Position numbers and translations under genes: made by a program. Of a stretch of DNA of 26,554 nt, positions 1 to 7,264 are shown one piece after another. The DNA is from Treponema sp. (lineage in GTDB: Bacteria > Spirochaetota > Spirochaetia > Treponematales > Breznakiellaceae): assembly GCA_031264475.1 (NCBI GenBank), contig JAISEA010000033.1, forward strand, positions 1 through 26,554, in the 5' to 3' direction. Positions within the stretch are counted from its first letter, which is position 1. Every line of letters begins with the position of its first letter. The notes beneath the pieces were generated by a model. It had not been told where the DNA came from. It saw only the letters and a program-made list of their open reading frames with translations, and ran no database searches.

Positions 1-59
1 CTTACTTCCAGCCCTTCCAACAACGCCTTGTACTTCGCCTCGTCGAAAGGGCTATCTAA
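1..59 (-). CDS. Type I restriction specificity subunit (HsdS-like), N-terminal fragment in a frame shifted from hsdM
   Basis: Reading leftward, the frame offset from hsdM encodes DSPFDEAKYKALLEGLEV and then leaves the window. This resembles, from memory, the N-terminal lead-in of some type I specificity (S) subunits, the DNA-recognition partner of HsdM. No ATG, GTG or TTG lies in this frame between its upstream stop codon and this peptide; the first possible starts are the two TTG codons inside the peptide. The frame overlaps the end of hsdM at a run of eight A (58-65; T on the coding strand). One extra T would join M and S into one protein. It could be a frameshift-expressed fusion, a phase-off state or a sequencing error. 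The assignment rests on only about 18 residues. Confidence 0.55.
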
Positions 60-2014
60 AAAAAACTTAATCCTTCCTTCTTTGCAAACTCAATAAAGGC
101 TTCAGCTATACCATCTTTAGTTAAGCCTTCGTGGTTAAATAGGTCGTGTTGAACAATCAAATGTCCGTGGTCATCCAACCGCGACTCGTATATCTTATCG
201 CCACTGTTGTCCTTGCCTGACTTTTGCATTGTTGCAAAGAATATCGGATAATCGTCAACTTTTGGACAGAGTTTATCGTCCCATTTTTGCACGAATAAGA
301 CGCTCGTTTTCGTACCGGTATGTGGCTTAAACGTGTTGCCGTGCAAGCCAACAACCGCCAAAATACGACAACGTTCCGCAATGAATTCACGAATAGACTT
401 GTCGCTTGAATTGTTAAAGCGCCCCTGCGGCAATACAATCGCCATGCGCCCGCCATCTTTTAGGAAGTCAAGATTGCGCTCAATAAAAAGAATATCCCGC
501 CCTACGGCTGTTTGATACGCGCCACTTGCTTTCCTTCCTAAATCATACTTCGCCAATATACGACTTTCTTTTATATCTCCCGCAAACGGCGGATTAGCCA
601 TAAGAACATCGAATTCAAATTCACGATCCCTGTCTTTATTTTTACGTATTCTCTTAAGTTTTTTCCAGCCTTCATTATAAGTATCTACCCAATTGGTGTC
701 CTTCATCTTTTCGTCCCAACGTTCCCAATCAAGTGTATTCAAGTGTAGTACATTGGTCTGTCCGTCTCCCGCTATCAAATTAAGCGTCCGTCCAACACGT
801 ACTGCTTTTTCATCAAAATCAATAGCGAAAACTTTATCCTTCGCATAATCAACGCAACGTACAGGCTTCTGTTCAAGAGTAAACAAATGGCTTCTATCCG
901 AGCCTTCATCTTGCATGATTTGTTCCCAGACATGAAAGATAGTATGAACAGGAAAACCGCAACTACCAGCCGCCGGGTCAATCATAGTCTCTGTTTCTTT
1001 TGGATTAAGCATCTTGACGCACATATCAATCACATAGCGTGGCGTGAAATACTGTCCCTTTTCGCCCTTACTACTCTTGTTGATAAGGTACTCAAAGGCG
1101 TCGTCGATAACGTCAAGATTGCTATTAAACAATTTAACATCTTGGAGTGAAGAGACACAAACCGACAAGTGTGAAGGAGTCAATTCAATCTTTGCGTCTT
1201 GGTGAAATACACCCTCCCATTTGGCTTTAGCCTTATCTAAAAGGTTTTGGATTTTCTTTTCTAGTTCGGTTTCCGTTTCTCCGTAATTACGGAATTCTAA
1301 ACTCCGCCGCTTATCGCGTCCACTCTCCATCTCGTCGTACAGTTTGGTAAATACAAGCTTGAATACTTCTTCAAATACATCAACTCCAGCATTAGCCAAT
1401 ACCTCGTCTTCCATTTCAAGAATAAGGTCTTTAAGCGATTTATATTCACTTTGCAATTTATCTTTCTTGATTAAGTCTTCTATGGTCCATCGTTTTGTAA
1501 GAATATCAGTTAAGCGCTTCTCCGCGGGTGGAATAGCTGGAATATCCTCAAAGTAATTGGGGTCTCTGCGATGGTAAAACGAAATAGACTCGCCGTTAGT
1601 CCACACACCCATAGGCGCGCCAGTAGCGTTGCAATACGATTTGAGTTGTTCCTTGCCATCCTTTAATTTAGGCTTTTTGAGTTCCACGATAATATACGGC
1701 GTGGTAGTTTTATCTTTATCAAAGACGATAATATCCGCTCGTTTCTTCTCACGACCAAACGTTACCTCCGACTCTACCGCTATACGTTCACGCGGATACT
1801 GGTAGGTATGTATCAACGTATCAAGATACAACTGCCTGACGACTTCTTCAGGCGTTAATTTGATTTCCTTCTTACGAACCGCGCACGTAATATAATAATT
1901 CCCATGTATACTACGAGTAATAACGGCATTTTCGACTCTCTGCACCTGCTCGTTATCGAATTGTGTCAAACGATAGACGGAATCTTTAAGAATGGTTTCT
2001 AACAACATACTCAT
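56..2014 (-). CDS. hsdM: N6-adenine DNA methyltransferase of a type I-like restriction-modification system, with N-terminal nuclease-like domain
   Basis: This 652-residue protein should methylate adenine in DNA as part of a restriction-modification system. Residues about 45-145 resemble the N-terminal domain of type I R subunits, with a PD-(D/E)xK-like pattern: D94 in RADIIVFD and E111-x-K113 in VELKKP. The methylase core follows: QYFTPRYVIDMCVKML (321-336), motif I DPAAGSCGF (346-354, with Cys where many homologues have Gly) and the catalytic NPPF (474-477). Nuclease and methylase domains in one chain are more like type IIG or single-chain enzymes than a classical HsdM. The ATG at 2014 is the first in frame; no strong Shine-Dalgarno sequence is visible, and a TATACT lies on the minus strand at 2031-2026. 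The stop falls in a T8 run, with an S-like frame continuing beyond it. Confidence 0.88.
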   Translation of the reverse strand: MSMLLETILKDSVYRLTQFDNEQVQRVENAVITRSIHGNYYITCAVRKKEIKLTPEEVVRQLYLDTLIHTYQYPRERIAVESEVTFGREKKRADIIVFDKDKTTTPYIIVELKKPKLKDGKEQLKSYCNATGAPMGVWTNGESISFYHRRDPNYFEDIPAIPPAEKRLTDILTKRWTIEDLIKKDKLQSEYKSLKDLILEMEDEVLANAGVDVFEEVFKLVFTKLYDEMESGRDKRRSLEFRNYGETETELEKKIQNLLDKAKAKWEGVFHQDAKIELTPSHLSVCVSSLQDVKLFNSNLDVIDDAFEYLINKSSKGEKGQYFTPRYVIDMCVKMLNPKETETMIDPAAGSCGFPVHTIFHVWEQIMQDEGSDRSHLFTLEQKPVRCVDYAKDKVFAIDFDEKAVRVGRTLNLIAGDGQTNVLHLNTLDWERWDEKMKDTNWVDTYNEGWKKLKRIRKNKDRDREFEFDVLMANPPFAGDIKESRILAKYDLGRKASGAYQTAVGRDILFIERNLDFLKDGGRMAIVLPQGRFNNSSDKSIREFIAERCRILAVVGLHGNTFKPHTGTKTSVLFVQKWDDKLCPKVDDYPIFFATMQKSGKDNSGDKIYESRLDDHGHLIVQHDLFNHEGLTKDGIAEAFIEFAKKEGLSFF

Positions 2015-2030
2015 AGTATCGGATAAGTAT

Positions 2031-2052
2031 AAACCTGCCTTTATTCAGGTTT
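2031..2052. promoter_or_regulatory. Perfect inverted repeat between divergent hsdM and rsmA promoters (possible operator)
   Basis: Arms AAACCTG (2031-2037) and CAGGTTT (2046-2052) are perfect inverted repeats with an 8-base spacer. The left arm abuts the minus-strand TATACT (2031-2026), the candidate -10 of hsdM. The position would suit an operator controlling the restriction-modification genes, but no regulator gene is seen nearby. Function is inferred. Confidence 0.4.
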
Positions 2053-2064
2053 TGACGTGTCTGC

Positions 2065-2093
2065 TTGCAAAACATACAGCAAAACCCTATACT
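2065..2093 (+). promoter_or_regulatory. Sigma-70-type promoter for leaderless rsmA
   Basis: TTGCAA (2065-2070) and TATACT (2088-2093) are separated by 17 bp. The -10 box ends 7 bases before the ATG at 2101, so transcription should begin at or next to that A. No Shine-Dalgarno sequence precedes the ATG. The in-frame TTG at 2065 is part of the -35 box and is unlikely to be a start codon. Confidence 0.65.
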
Positions 2094-2100
2094 AATGTAC

Positions 2101-2958
2101 ATGGAGAGACCAGATTACAATTCACCGCGAAGCCTGCGGGCGTTTCTCGACGCTCATGGACTCGGAATGAGAAAGAAATTTGGGCAAAACTTCCTCATCA
2201 ACCCAAAAGCACGCGCTAATCTTATAGATGCGTTGGAGTTGACAGGAAGCCCCGAAGTCTGGGAAGTGGGTCCGGGCATTGGCGCAATGACCGCCCTACT
2301 TCTTGAAAAAGGCGCGACCGTCCACGCCTTTGAGATAGACCCCGGCTTCAGCGCAATCTTACAAGGCGAAATCTTCAAAGACAACCCACGCTTCATCCTT
2401 ATAGAGGGAGATGTGTTGAAAACGTGTCTGCAAAACCCACCCGGACAGTATTTCTTTGGCAACTTGCCTTATACGGTCGCCGCACGGCTTATAGGAAGCC
2501 TCATAGAGAGAAGGCGGATGTTTCAACGTATGGTCTTTATGGTGCAAAAGGAAGTTGCAGAACGCGCGGTCGCACAACCCGGGTCAAAGGCGTACTCGTC
2601 ATTCTCCGTGCTTTGCTCGTCCGTTTATACCGTTACGCCGTTGCAAGTCCTAAAAGGCGCGTCTTTCTATCCCGCGCCGCACGTTGACTCGCAAGGTATA
2701 CGCTTAGATGCGCGGGCTGACGTGGGTGATTATCCCGACTTGTTTTACCCGCTGGTGCATAGCCTCTTTTCCTCGCGCCGAAAAACCATTAGAAACAACC
2801 TGTCCGTGTTCCTATCCAATCGGAACATTCCTATAGCAACCGAAGACATACTCCAAGCGTGTGGTATACCCCTAAACGCCCGTGCTGAAACCCTCATTGT
2901 CGCCGAATTCAGAGAAATCACGCGGTTGCTTTCCAGCTTCCCGCCGTGTAAGAATTAG
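2101..2958 (+). CDS. rsmA: 16S rRNA (adenine1518-N6/adenine1519-N6)-dimethyltransferase RsmA/KsgA
   Basis: This SAM-dependent enzyme dimethylates two adjacent adenines in the 3'-terminal helix of 16S rRNA late in small-subunit assembly; its loss typically gives kasugamycin resistance. The 285-residue protein has the family's usual length. Visible motifs are KKFGQNFL (25-32), SAM motif I EVGPGIG (55-61), acidic E78/D80 in FEID, and the catalytic NLPY (121-124). The C-terminal part has the family pattern FSSRRKTIRNNL. The start at 2101 is chosen because the protein then begins close to the family N terminus and the promoter sits 7 bases upstream; ATG 2095 and TTG 2065 are in-frame alternatives. 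The gene diverges from hsdM and converges on the next gene with a 9-base gap. Confidence 0.96.
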   Translation: MERPDYNSPRSLRAFLDAHGLGMRKKFGQNFLINPKARANLIDALELTGSPEVWEVGPGIGAMTALLLEKGATVHAFEIDPGFSAILQGEIFKDNPRFILIEGDVLKTCLQNPPGQYFFGNLPYTVAARLIGSLIERRRMFQRMVFMVQKEVAERAVAQPGSKAYSSFSVLCSSVYTVTPLQVLKGASFYPAPHVDSQGIRLDARADVGDYPDLFYPLVHSLFSSRRKTIRNNLSVFLSNRNIPIATEDILQACGIPLNARAETLIVAEFREITRLLSSFPPCKN

Positions 2959-2967
2959 ATTTGTGTT

Positions 2968-3597
2968 CTAAAAGAATTTACTTGAGAATAGTTTCCCGTA
3001 GCGTTGCCACCGCCCGTTGCTTTTCTTATTGCCGTCGTCAATGACTTTGAATATGAATGCGGCAAAGCCCGTGTCATCACCATTATCCGGTGGTACAAAG
3101 CCTACTGTTTGAAATGGTTCCGAACTAGCCGCGCTCAACAACCCATTGGCAAAAGTCTGAAACGCATTAAACGCAATAGGAGCGAGCAGGTCTTCAGGAG
3201 GCTTTGAAAGCGCCATAGCTAGAGTACCCGTCTTCCTTGTCCTAAAAGACGTTGTTAATTCCTTCACCAATAAAAGCCATCCCTTTATTTGGTCATTTAC
3301 GAGGCTTTCAATTCCTTTGCTATCGAGGCGTTCATTGCAGAGACGGGGCGGCGCGCAGACGAGAATGGCTTCATTGACTTGTCCTAAACGATTCTCCGCG
3401 CCAAGAAGCAGTGTACGCGCCGCAATAGGGCTACCCGGATTCCAGTTCAACATCTCCGCACTCGAAACAGTAAGCGTCTTGTCAGATTGGTCAGGGATGA
3501 AAGCCGCTACAAAGTGTTCAACCCGCCGCGCCGCTTCTTCCGCAAGAGCCGTCAATAAGGGGGAATTATTCCCCACAATTAGTATACCGCGTGTCAT
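2968..3597 (-). CDS. Rossmann-like (short-chain dehydrogenase-like) protein of unknown function
   Basis: This 209-residue protein starts MTRGILIVGNNSPLLTAL, a beta-strand plus turn that resembles a nucleotide-binding Rossmann start, but the glycine motif is weak. A second hydrophobic strand (AILVCAPP) and later AFNAFQTFANGLL look like remnants of a short-chain dehydrogenase fold. A canonical YxxxK active site is not evident, so enzymatic activity is doubtful and it may be a divergent, noncatalytic member. There is no signal peptide or membrane segment. It stands alone on the minus strand, converging on rsmA, and has its own promoter directly before the ATG with no Shine-Dalgarno sequence. The gene is probably real; its function is unknown. 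Confidence 0.75.
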   Translation of the reverse strand: MTRGILIVGNNSPLLTALAEEAARRVEHFVAAFIPDQSDKTLTVSSAEMLNWNPGSPIAARTLLLGAENRLGQVNEAILVCAPPRLCNERLDSKGIESLVNDQIKGWLLLVKELTTSFRTRKTGTLAMALSKPPEDLLAPIAFNAFQTFANGLLSAASSEPFQTVGFVPPDNGDDTGFAAFIFKVIDDGNKKSNGRWQRYGKLFSSKFF

Positions 3598-3603
3598 AGC
3601 TAT

Positions 3604-3632
3604 ATTTTATACATCTTTGTAGACTTTTGCAA
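3604..3632 (-). promoter_or_regulatory. Promoter for the leaderless Rossmann-like gene
   Basis: On the minus strand TTGCAA (3632-3627) and TAAAAT (3609-3604) are 17 bp apart, and the -10 ends 6 bases before the ATG at 3597. It has the same -35 hexamer and spacing as the rsmA promoter. An overlapping TATAAA (3611-3606) with a 15-bp spacer is a weaker alternative. No Shine-Dalgarno sequence is present. Confidence 0.6.
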
Positions 3633-3817
3633 GTAGTCGTCATACCTTTAACCTATCCAGAAATTAGGAAGAAAGTAAGGGGACAGTTTCTTAGCAACAT
3701 TGGGGGAAGAGGCATCTGATAGAGAAGGAATACGGTAGGGGTAGAACAAGTACAGGATGAGGTATAGGATACGGCGGGGGAGGGGGTATTTTGGAGGACC
3801 TGGTATTGATTCTTGTT

Positions 3818-4081
3818 TTATTCTTCTTCAAATTTTGAATCGAAGAGCTTGGTCAGCGCGTCTAAAGCCTGTTCAGCATCTTCACCTTCGGCGATTACCC
3901 GCAGACTACTCTTATAGCCTGCGCCGAGCGTTAAAAGTCCCATGATTGACTTTGCATTCACGGTTTCGCCTCCTGTTTCAATGAAGACGTTTGCTTTGAA
4001 GTCTTTGAGCAACTGTACGACCATTGCTGACGGGCGGGCATGAAGTCCGCTTCTGTTAGAAATGATGATGGTTCTTTCCAT
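3818..4081 (-). CDS. ptsH: HPr family phosphocarrier protein
   Basis: HPr is the small cytoplasmic phosphocarrier of the phosphotransferase system. It takes phosphate from enzyme I on a histidine and in HprK-containing bacteria is also phosphorylated on a serine as a regulatory signal. This 87-residue protein has the active-site motif NRSGLHARPSA with His14, and the regulatory-serine region NAKSIMGLL with Ser45. The ATG has a good Shine-Dalgarno sequence (AAAGGAAA). The gene lies 18 bases downstream of hprK on the same strand, so kinase and substrate are co-transcribed. No enzyme I or sugar permease gene is in the window, and many spirochaetes use such an incomplete PTS for regulation; that role is inferred here. 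Confidence 0.96.
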   Translation of the reverse strand: MERTIIISNRSGLHARPSAMVVQLLKDFKANVFIETGGETVNAKSIMGLLTLGAGYKSSLRVIAEGEDAEQALDALTKLFDSKFEEE

Positions 4082-4099
4082 ATTTTCCTTTCAATTGAT

Positions 4100-5086
4100 C
4101 TATATAATATCCTCACCAAAATATACCAATTTGGCAGTTCCACTTTCCTGCCATTTCATGATGTTTTGGTTGAATTCCTTTGCCGCGTCATAACCCATTC
4201 TTCTGAGCCGTTCATTCATAGCCGCGGTTTCCACGATAACCGGGACGTTACGTCCGATTTTCACCGGAATTGCTATCTTGGGCACGCTTACTCCGAGAAT
4301 CTCGATTGTTTCTTTATCAAGACCGAGTCTGTCATAGTTTTTGTTCGGATCCCACGTTTCGAGTTCTATCACCAGCTGTACCTGTTTTTGATCACGTACC
4401 GCCCCTATGCCGAAGAGATGCGTGATGTTGATGACCCCGAGCCCGCGTATTTCCATGTGATGTCCAATGATTTTATTACCCCCCATGCCCATAAGGATGT
4501 TGCCATTTATGCAGTGAATGTCGACGATGTCGTCCGCAACAAGCCTATGTCCCTTCTTTATAAGTTCCAAGGCGGTTTCACTCTTTCCCACACCAGAATC
4601 ACCTGTGAGTAATACACCGAGTCCGAACACCTCCATCAAAACCCCGTGAATGCTCTTACGCGGCGAAAAGATATTCGACAGTATGCGAATCAGACGCGAC
4701 TCGAACTCAGATGTGCCAAGCGCAGTCTGAAGTACCGGACAGCCTTTTTTTTCCGCTTCGTTAAAGAAAAAAGTGTTGGGCTGTTGCCCATAGGTAAAAA
4801 TACAACATGGAATAGAATAGGTGAACATCTCCCGAATACTCTCGAATTTCTCTTCTTGCATGAGTTTTTCCAGATAGGCGGTTTCTCCACGCCCAAATAC
4901 CTGAATACGCTGATATGCAAATGACTCGAAAAATCCAGACAGCGCGAGTCCGGGTCTGTTCAATTCCGGAGTGGGTATACGCCGATTCAGACCTTTCCGT
5001 CCACCAAGGCAAACGATGTCAAGAGAGTTATGCTCCTTGAGGTCTATGTCAATGAGATCAAGCACAGTAAGATTAAAAGTTACCAT
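4100..5086 (-). CDS. hprK: HPr kinase/phosphorylase
   Basis: HprK phosphorylates HPr on its regulatory serine with ATP or pyrophosphate and reverses the reaction by phosphorolysis, linking metabolic state to gene control. The protein has 328 residues, near the family norm. The N-terminal regulatory domain (about 1-130) is followed by the kinase domain with SIHG (His147), Walker A GDSGVGKS (162-169), the acidic VADD segment and the HprK signature EIRGLGVINI (212-221). The start codon ATG has no Shine-Dalgarno sequence but sits 7 bases after a -10-like hexamer, suggesting a leaderless transcript. It is the first gene of a two-gene unit with ptsH. Confidence 0.97.
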   Translation of the reverse strand: MVTFNLTVLDLIDIDLKEHNSLDIVCLGGRKGLNRRIPTPELNRPGLALSGFFESFAYQRIQVFGRGETAYLEKLMQEEKFESIREMFTYSIPCCIFTYGQQPNTFFFNEAEKKGCPVLQTALGTSEFESRLIRILSNIFSPRKSIHGVLMEVFGLGVLLTGDSGVGKSETALELIKKGHRLVADDIVDIHCINGNILMGMGGNKIIGHHMEIRGLGVINITHLFGIGAVRDQKQVQLVIELETWDPNKNYDRLGLDKETIEILGVSVPKIAIPVKIGRNVPVIVETAAMNERLRRMGYDAAKEFNQNIMKWQESGTAKLVYFGEDII

Positions 5087-5093
5087 AAGTTAG

Positions 5094-5122
5094 ATAATAA
5101 ATCAAAATGCGAATTATAACAA
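5094..5122 (-). promoter_or_regulatory. Promoter(s) for hprK-ptsH
   Basis: On the minus strand TTGTTA (5122-5117), a 17-bp spacer and TATTAT (5099-5094) place the start site at or next to the ATG at 5086, which has no Shine-Dalgarno sequence. An overlapping perfect TATAAT (5118-5113) preceded by TGT is an extended -10 that would give a short leader of about 20 bases. Either or both may be used. Confidence 0.55.
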
Positions 5123-5227
5123 GCTCTCATCATAATCAGAAGATGTAATCAAAACCGCAATGATATTTATTATTAATACTTTAATGCTGCAATAGGGCTA
5201 TCGTATCATTACGACAAATCTCGTCAA

Positions 5228-6316
5228 TTAAAACAGCGCTGGTATCGCTGACAAGCCTGCGTCTTCCGCGAAACCGCATACGATGTTCATATTTTGAATA
5301 GCCTGTCCCGCCGCACCCTTTACCATGTTGTCGATAGCACTTATGACGATGAGTGTGGAACCAGTTTGGTCAATGTGAATGGAAATATCGCAAAAATTGG
5401 ACTGCCTCACGCGGTTAGTTACCGCAACACTTCCCAATGGTAAAACTCGCGTAAAAGGCTCGTTCTTGTAGAATTCAGTGTAAAGCGCGTGAATTTCCAC
5501 TGTTTTTGCTATGGTTTCTTTTGAAGGAGGTCGAGACAGGTCAAAAACAGGCTGTACGTCGGCGAGTGGAATGTAAATAGTTGCCAGAATGCCGCGATTC
5601 ATGGGCGCAAGGTGTGGAGTGAAGATGAGTGGCACAGCTCTTCCAGCCGCAACAGCAAAATTATGTACGATTTCTGGCGTGTGTCGATGACAACCCACCT
5701 TGTAAGGCGACATCGCGTCTGCACATTCCGGAAAATGATAGGCACGAATAGGCTCACGCCCTCCCCCTGTAATGCCGGATGCCGCGTCCACGATGATAGT
5801 CCCTGTTCCAGCCAGCCCTTTTGCCAGAGCAGGCATAGCGCCCAAGGTCGCGGCTGTTGGATAACAACCCGGATTGCCCACAATCACTCTCCCGTTCTTT
5901 GCCTTCAGCAACTGTCTGTTCAATTCGGGAAGTCCATAGACGGACAATCCGTGCAATTCAGGGTATTGGTAGCTCTTGCCATACCATGCGGAAAAAGTCG
6001 CCTCGTCATTCCCAAAACGGAAATCCGCGGATAAATCGATAAAAGGCTTGCCCCATTCAACACAGGCTTTAGCAAAAACTTCTCCTACACCATGAGGCAA
6101 GCTTGAGAATACTACATCGGCGGCTTCAATAACCGCCTCTGCTTTTTTTAACTCTCCCGACACTTTTTTGAAGAAGTTTAGATATATATCTTCAATATGA
6201 TCGCCTTCATAGCTCACCGACGAAAGTTCCAAACCGTCAACCTTCGGATGTCCCGCCAAAAGCCTGACCAACTCCGCCCCCGCATAGCCTGTCGCTCCAA
6301 TAATGCCCGCTTTCAT
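5228..6316 (-). CDS. argC: N-acetyl-gamma-glutamyl-phosphate reductase
   Basis: ArgC reduces N-acetyl-glutamyl-5-phosphate to the semialdehyde with NADPH, the third step of arginine biosynthesis. The 362-residue protein begins with the dinucleotide-binding motif GIIGATGYAGAEL, has the catalytic cysteine in GNPGCYPTAA (Cys151) and the family stretches SSLPHGVG, GITGGGREP and GCHRHTPEI with the active-site His. The length fits the family. The ATG at 6316 is preceded by AGGGA at suitable spacing. It follows the zinc-ribbon gene by 6 bases and is probably the last gene of the dnaG-rpoD unit. The other arg genes are not in the window. Confidence 0.97.
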   Translation of the reverse strand: MKAGIIGATGYAGAELVRLLAGHPKVDGLELSSVSYEGDHIEDIYLNFFKKVSGELKKAEAVIEAADVVFSSLPHGVGEVFAKACVEWGKPFIDLSADFRFGNDEATFSAWYGKSYQYPELHGLSVYGLPELNRQLLKAKNGRVIVGNPGCYPTAATLGAMPALAKGLAGTGTIIVDAASGITGGGREPIRAYHFPECADAMSPYKVGCHRHTPEIVHNFAVAAGRAVPLIFTPHLAPMNRGILATIYIPLADVQPVFDLSRPPSKETIAKTVEIHALYTEFYKNEPFTRVLPLGSVAVTNRVRQSNFCDISIHIDQTGSTLIVISAIDNMVKGAAGQAIQNMNIVCGFAEDAGLSAIPALF

Positions 6317-6322
6317 TGTTCC

Positions 6323-7159
6323 CTATTCTTCGTAGTCAATATTGACAATCTCATCTTCCTCGTCATCGTCCAAATCATCAAGATCAGCGAGACTACCCGC
6401 GTCTTCGGTATCAAAGTAGTCCACTTCCGTGAGGTTTTGATCAGATTCTTCATAGTAGAGGATACGTGAACAGTAGGGACAGAATACAATTTCCTCGCCT
6501 TTGCGGACTTGGTTGGCGAACTGCGCGGGTAGGATCATATGACAGCCGGTACAGACCCCGCCCTTTATGGATACAATGCCTTTGCCCATCTTGTGTCTGA
6601 TGATACGGTCGAACTTGAAAAGCAAGTCATTATCAAGTCCGGTAGAAATTTCCTGTTCTCGTTCCTCAAGCTGTACAAGCTGTTCCTGCTTTGTAGAGAC
6701 TGCTTCGTCAATGGATTGCCTGCGGACAGAAATATCCTGTTTCTGTTGTTCGACGAGATCGGTAGAATGTTTGATTTCCTCGATCAAGTCTAATAAACGC
6801 CGCTCTTCTTTTTGCAGTTCTTTGCGGAAACGTAGTTCCTTATCCGCCGATTCACGACGTTCTCTGTCCAAAATTTCATATTCACGCATATTGAAACTTT
6901 CACTTGATCCGAGGCTCCTTTCCGCTTTTTCGCGCGAGCTTTCAGCCTCGAAAAGTTGGTTGCGGAGGTCGCCTACGGAAGCCCTCACTTTTTCACATTC
7001 CTGATTCTTTTCGATAAAACCCTTTTTGAGACGCGCTAGTACGTCCTCCAAATTGTCAAGAACCCTAGGAATATCCTCAATTTCTTTTTCAACCTTGATT
7101 CTTTCCGATAATATATCTTGTAATCCACGTAGTTTATCGAAAATTTCACTCATTGCCAC
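6323..7159 (-). CDS. Coiled-coil protein with C4 zinc ribbon
   Basis: This 278-residue protein consists of a long, highly charged coiled coil (about 5-180) and a zinc ribbon with four cysteines, CTGC (Cys203/Cys206) and CPYC (Cys227/Cys230), followed by a very acidic tail. The architecture matches the bacterial zinc-ribbon family (often labelled C4-type zinc ribbon or DUF164-like) of unclear cellular role; nucleic-acid or RNA polymerase binding is only a guess. The start is taken as GTG 7159 because AAAGGAG lies 7 bases upstream; an ATG two codons later is spaced too far. A run of eleven G (coding strand) lies about 90 bases upstream, between this gene and rpoD. argC follows after 6 bases. 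Confidence 0.9.
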   Translation of the reverse strand: MAMSEIFDKLRGLQDILSERIKVEKEIEDIPRVLDNLEDVLARLKKGFIEKNQECEKVRASVGDLRNQLFEAESSREKAERSLGSSESFNMREYEILDRERRESADKELRFRKELQKEERRLLDLIEEIKHSTDLVEQQKQDISVRRQSIDEAVSTKQEQLVQLEEREQEISTGLDNDLLFKFDRIIRHKMGKGIVSIKGGVCTGCHMILPAQFANQVRKGEEIVFCPYCSRILYYEESDQNLTEVDYFDTEDAGSLADLDDLDDDEEDEIVNIDYEE

Positions 7160-7247
7160 GATAACACTCCTTTTCTAGAGCAGGGGGAAAGAATAGGGAG
7201 TGGATTTCTTGTTAGCAAACTCTGCTGTAACAATAAACCAACTCTTA

Positions 7248-7258
7248 CCCCCCCCCCC
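7248..7258. repeat. Homopolymer tract C11 (G11 on the coding strand)
   Basis: Eleven consecutive C lie six bases from the rpoD stop codon and about 90 bases upstream of the zinc-ribbon gene start. Long G:C homopolymers are unstable by slippage, and poly-G tracts are known phase-variation sites in Treponema pallidum. No promoter that the tract would obviously retune was identified. Confidence 0.9.
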
Positions 7259-7264
7259 AACTCT

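Noticed and set aside
2065..2100. TTG start for rsmA at 2065
   Set aside because: The TTG is part of a -35 hexamer with 17-bp spacing to TATACT; an ATG follows at the expected leaderless position and matches the family N terminus.
3640..3815. Small gene in the purine-rich stretch after ptsH
   Set aside because: No ribosome-binding site with a sensible frame; the stretch is G/A-rich low-complexity sequence.
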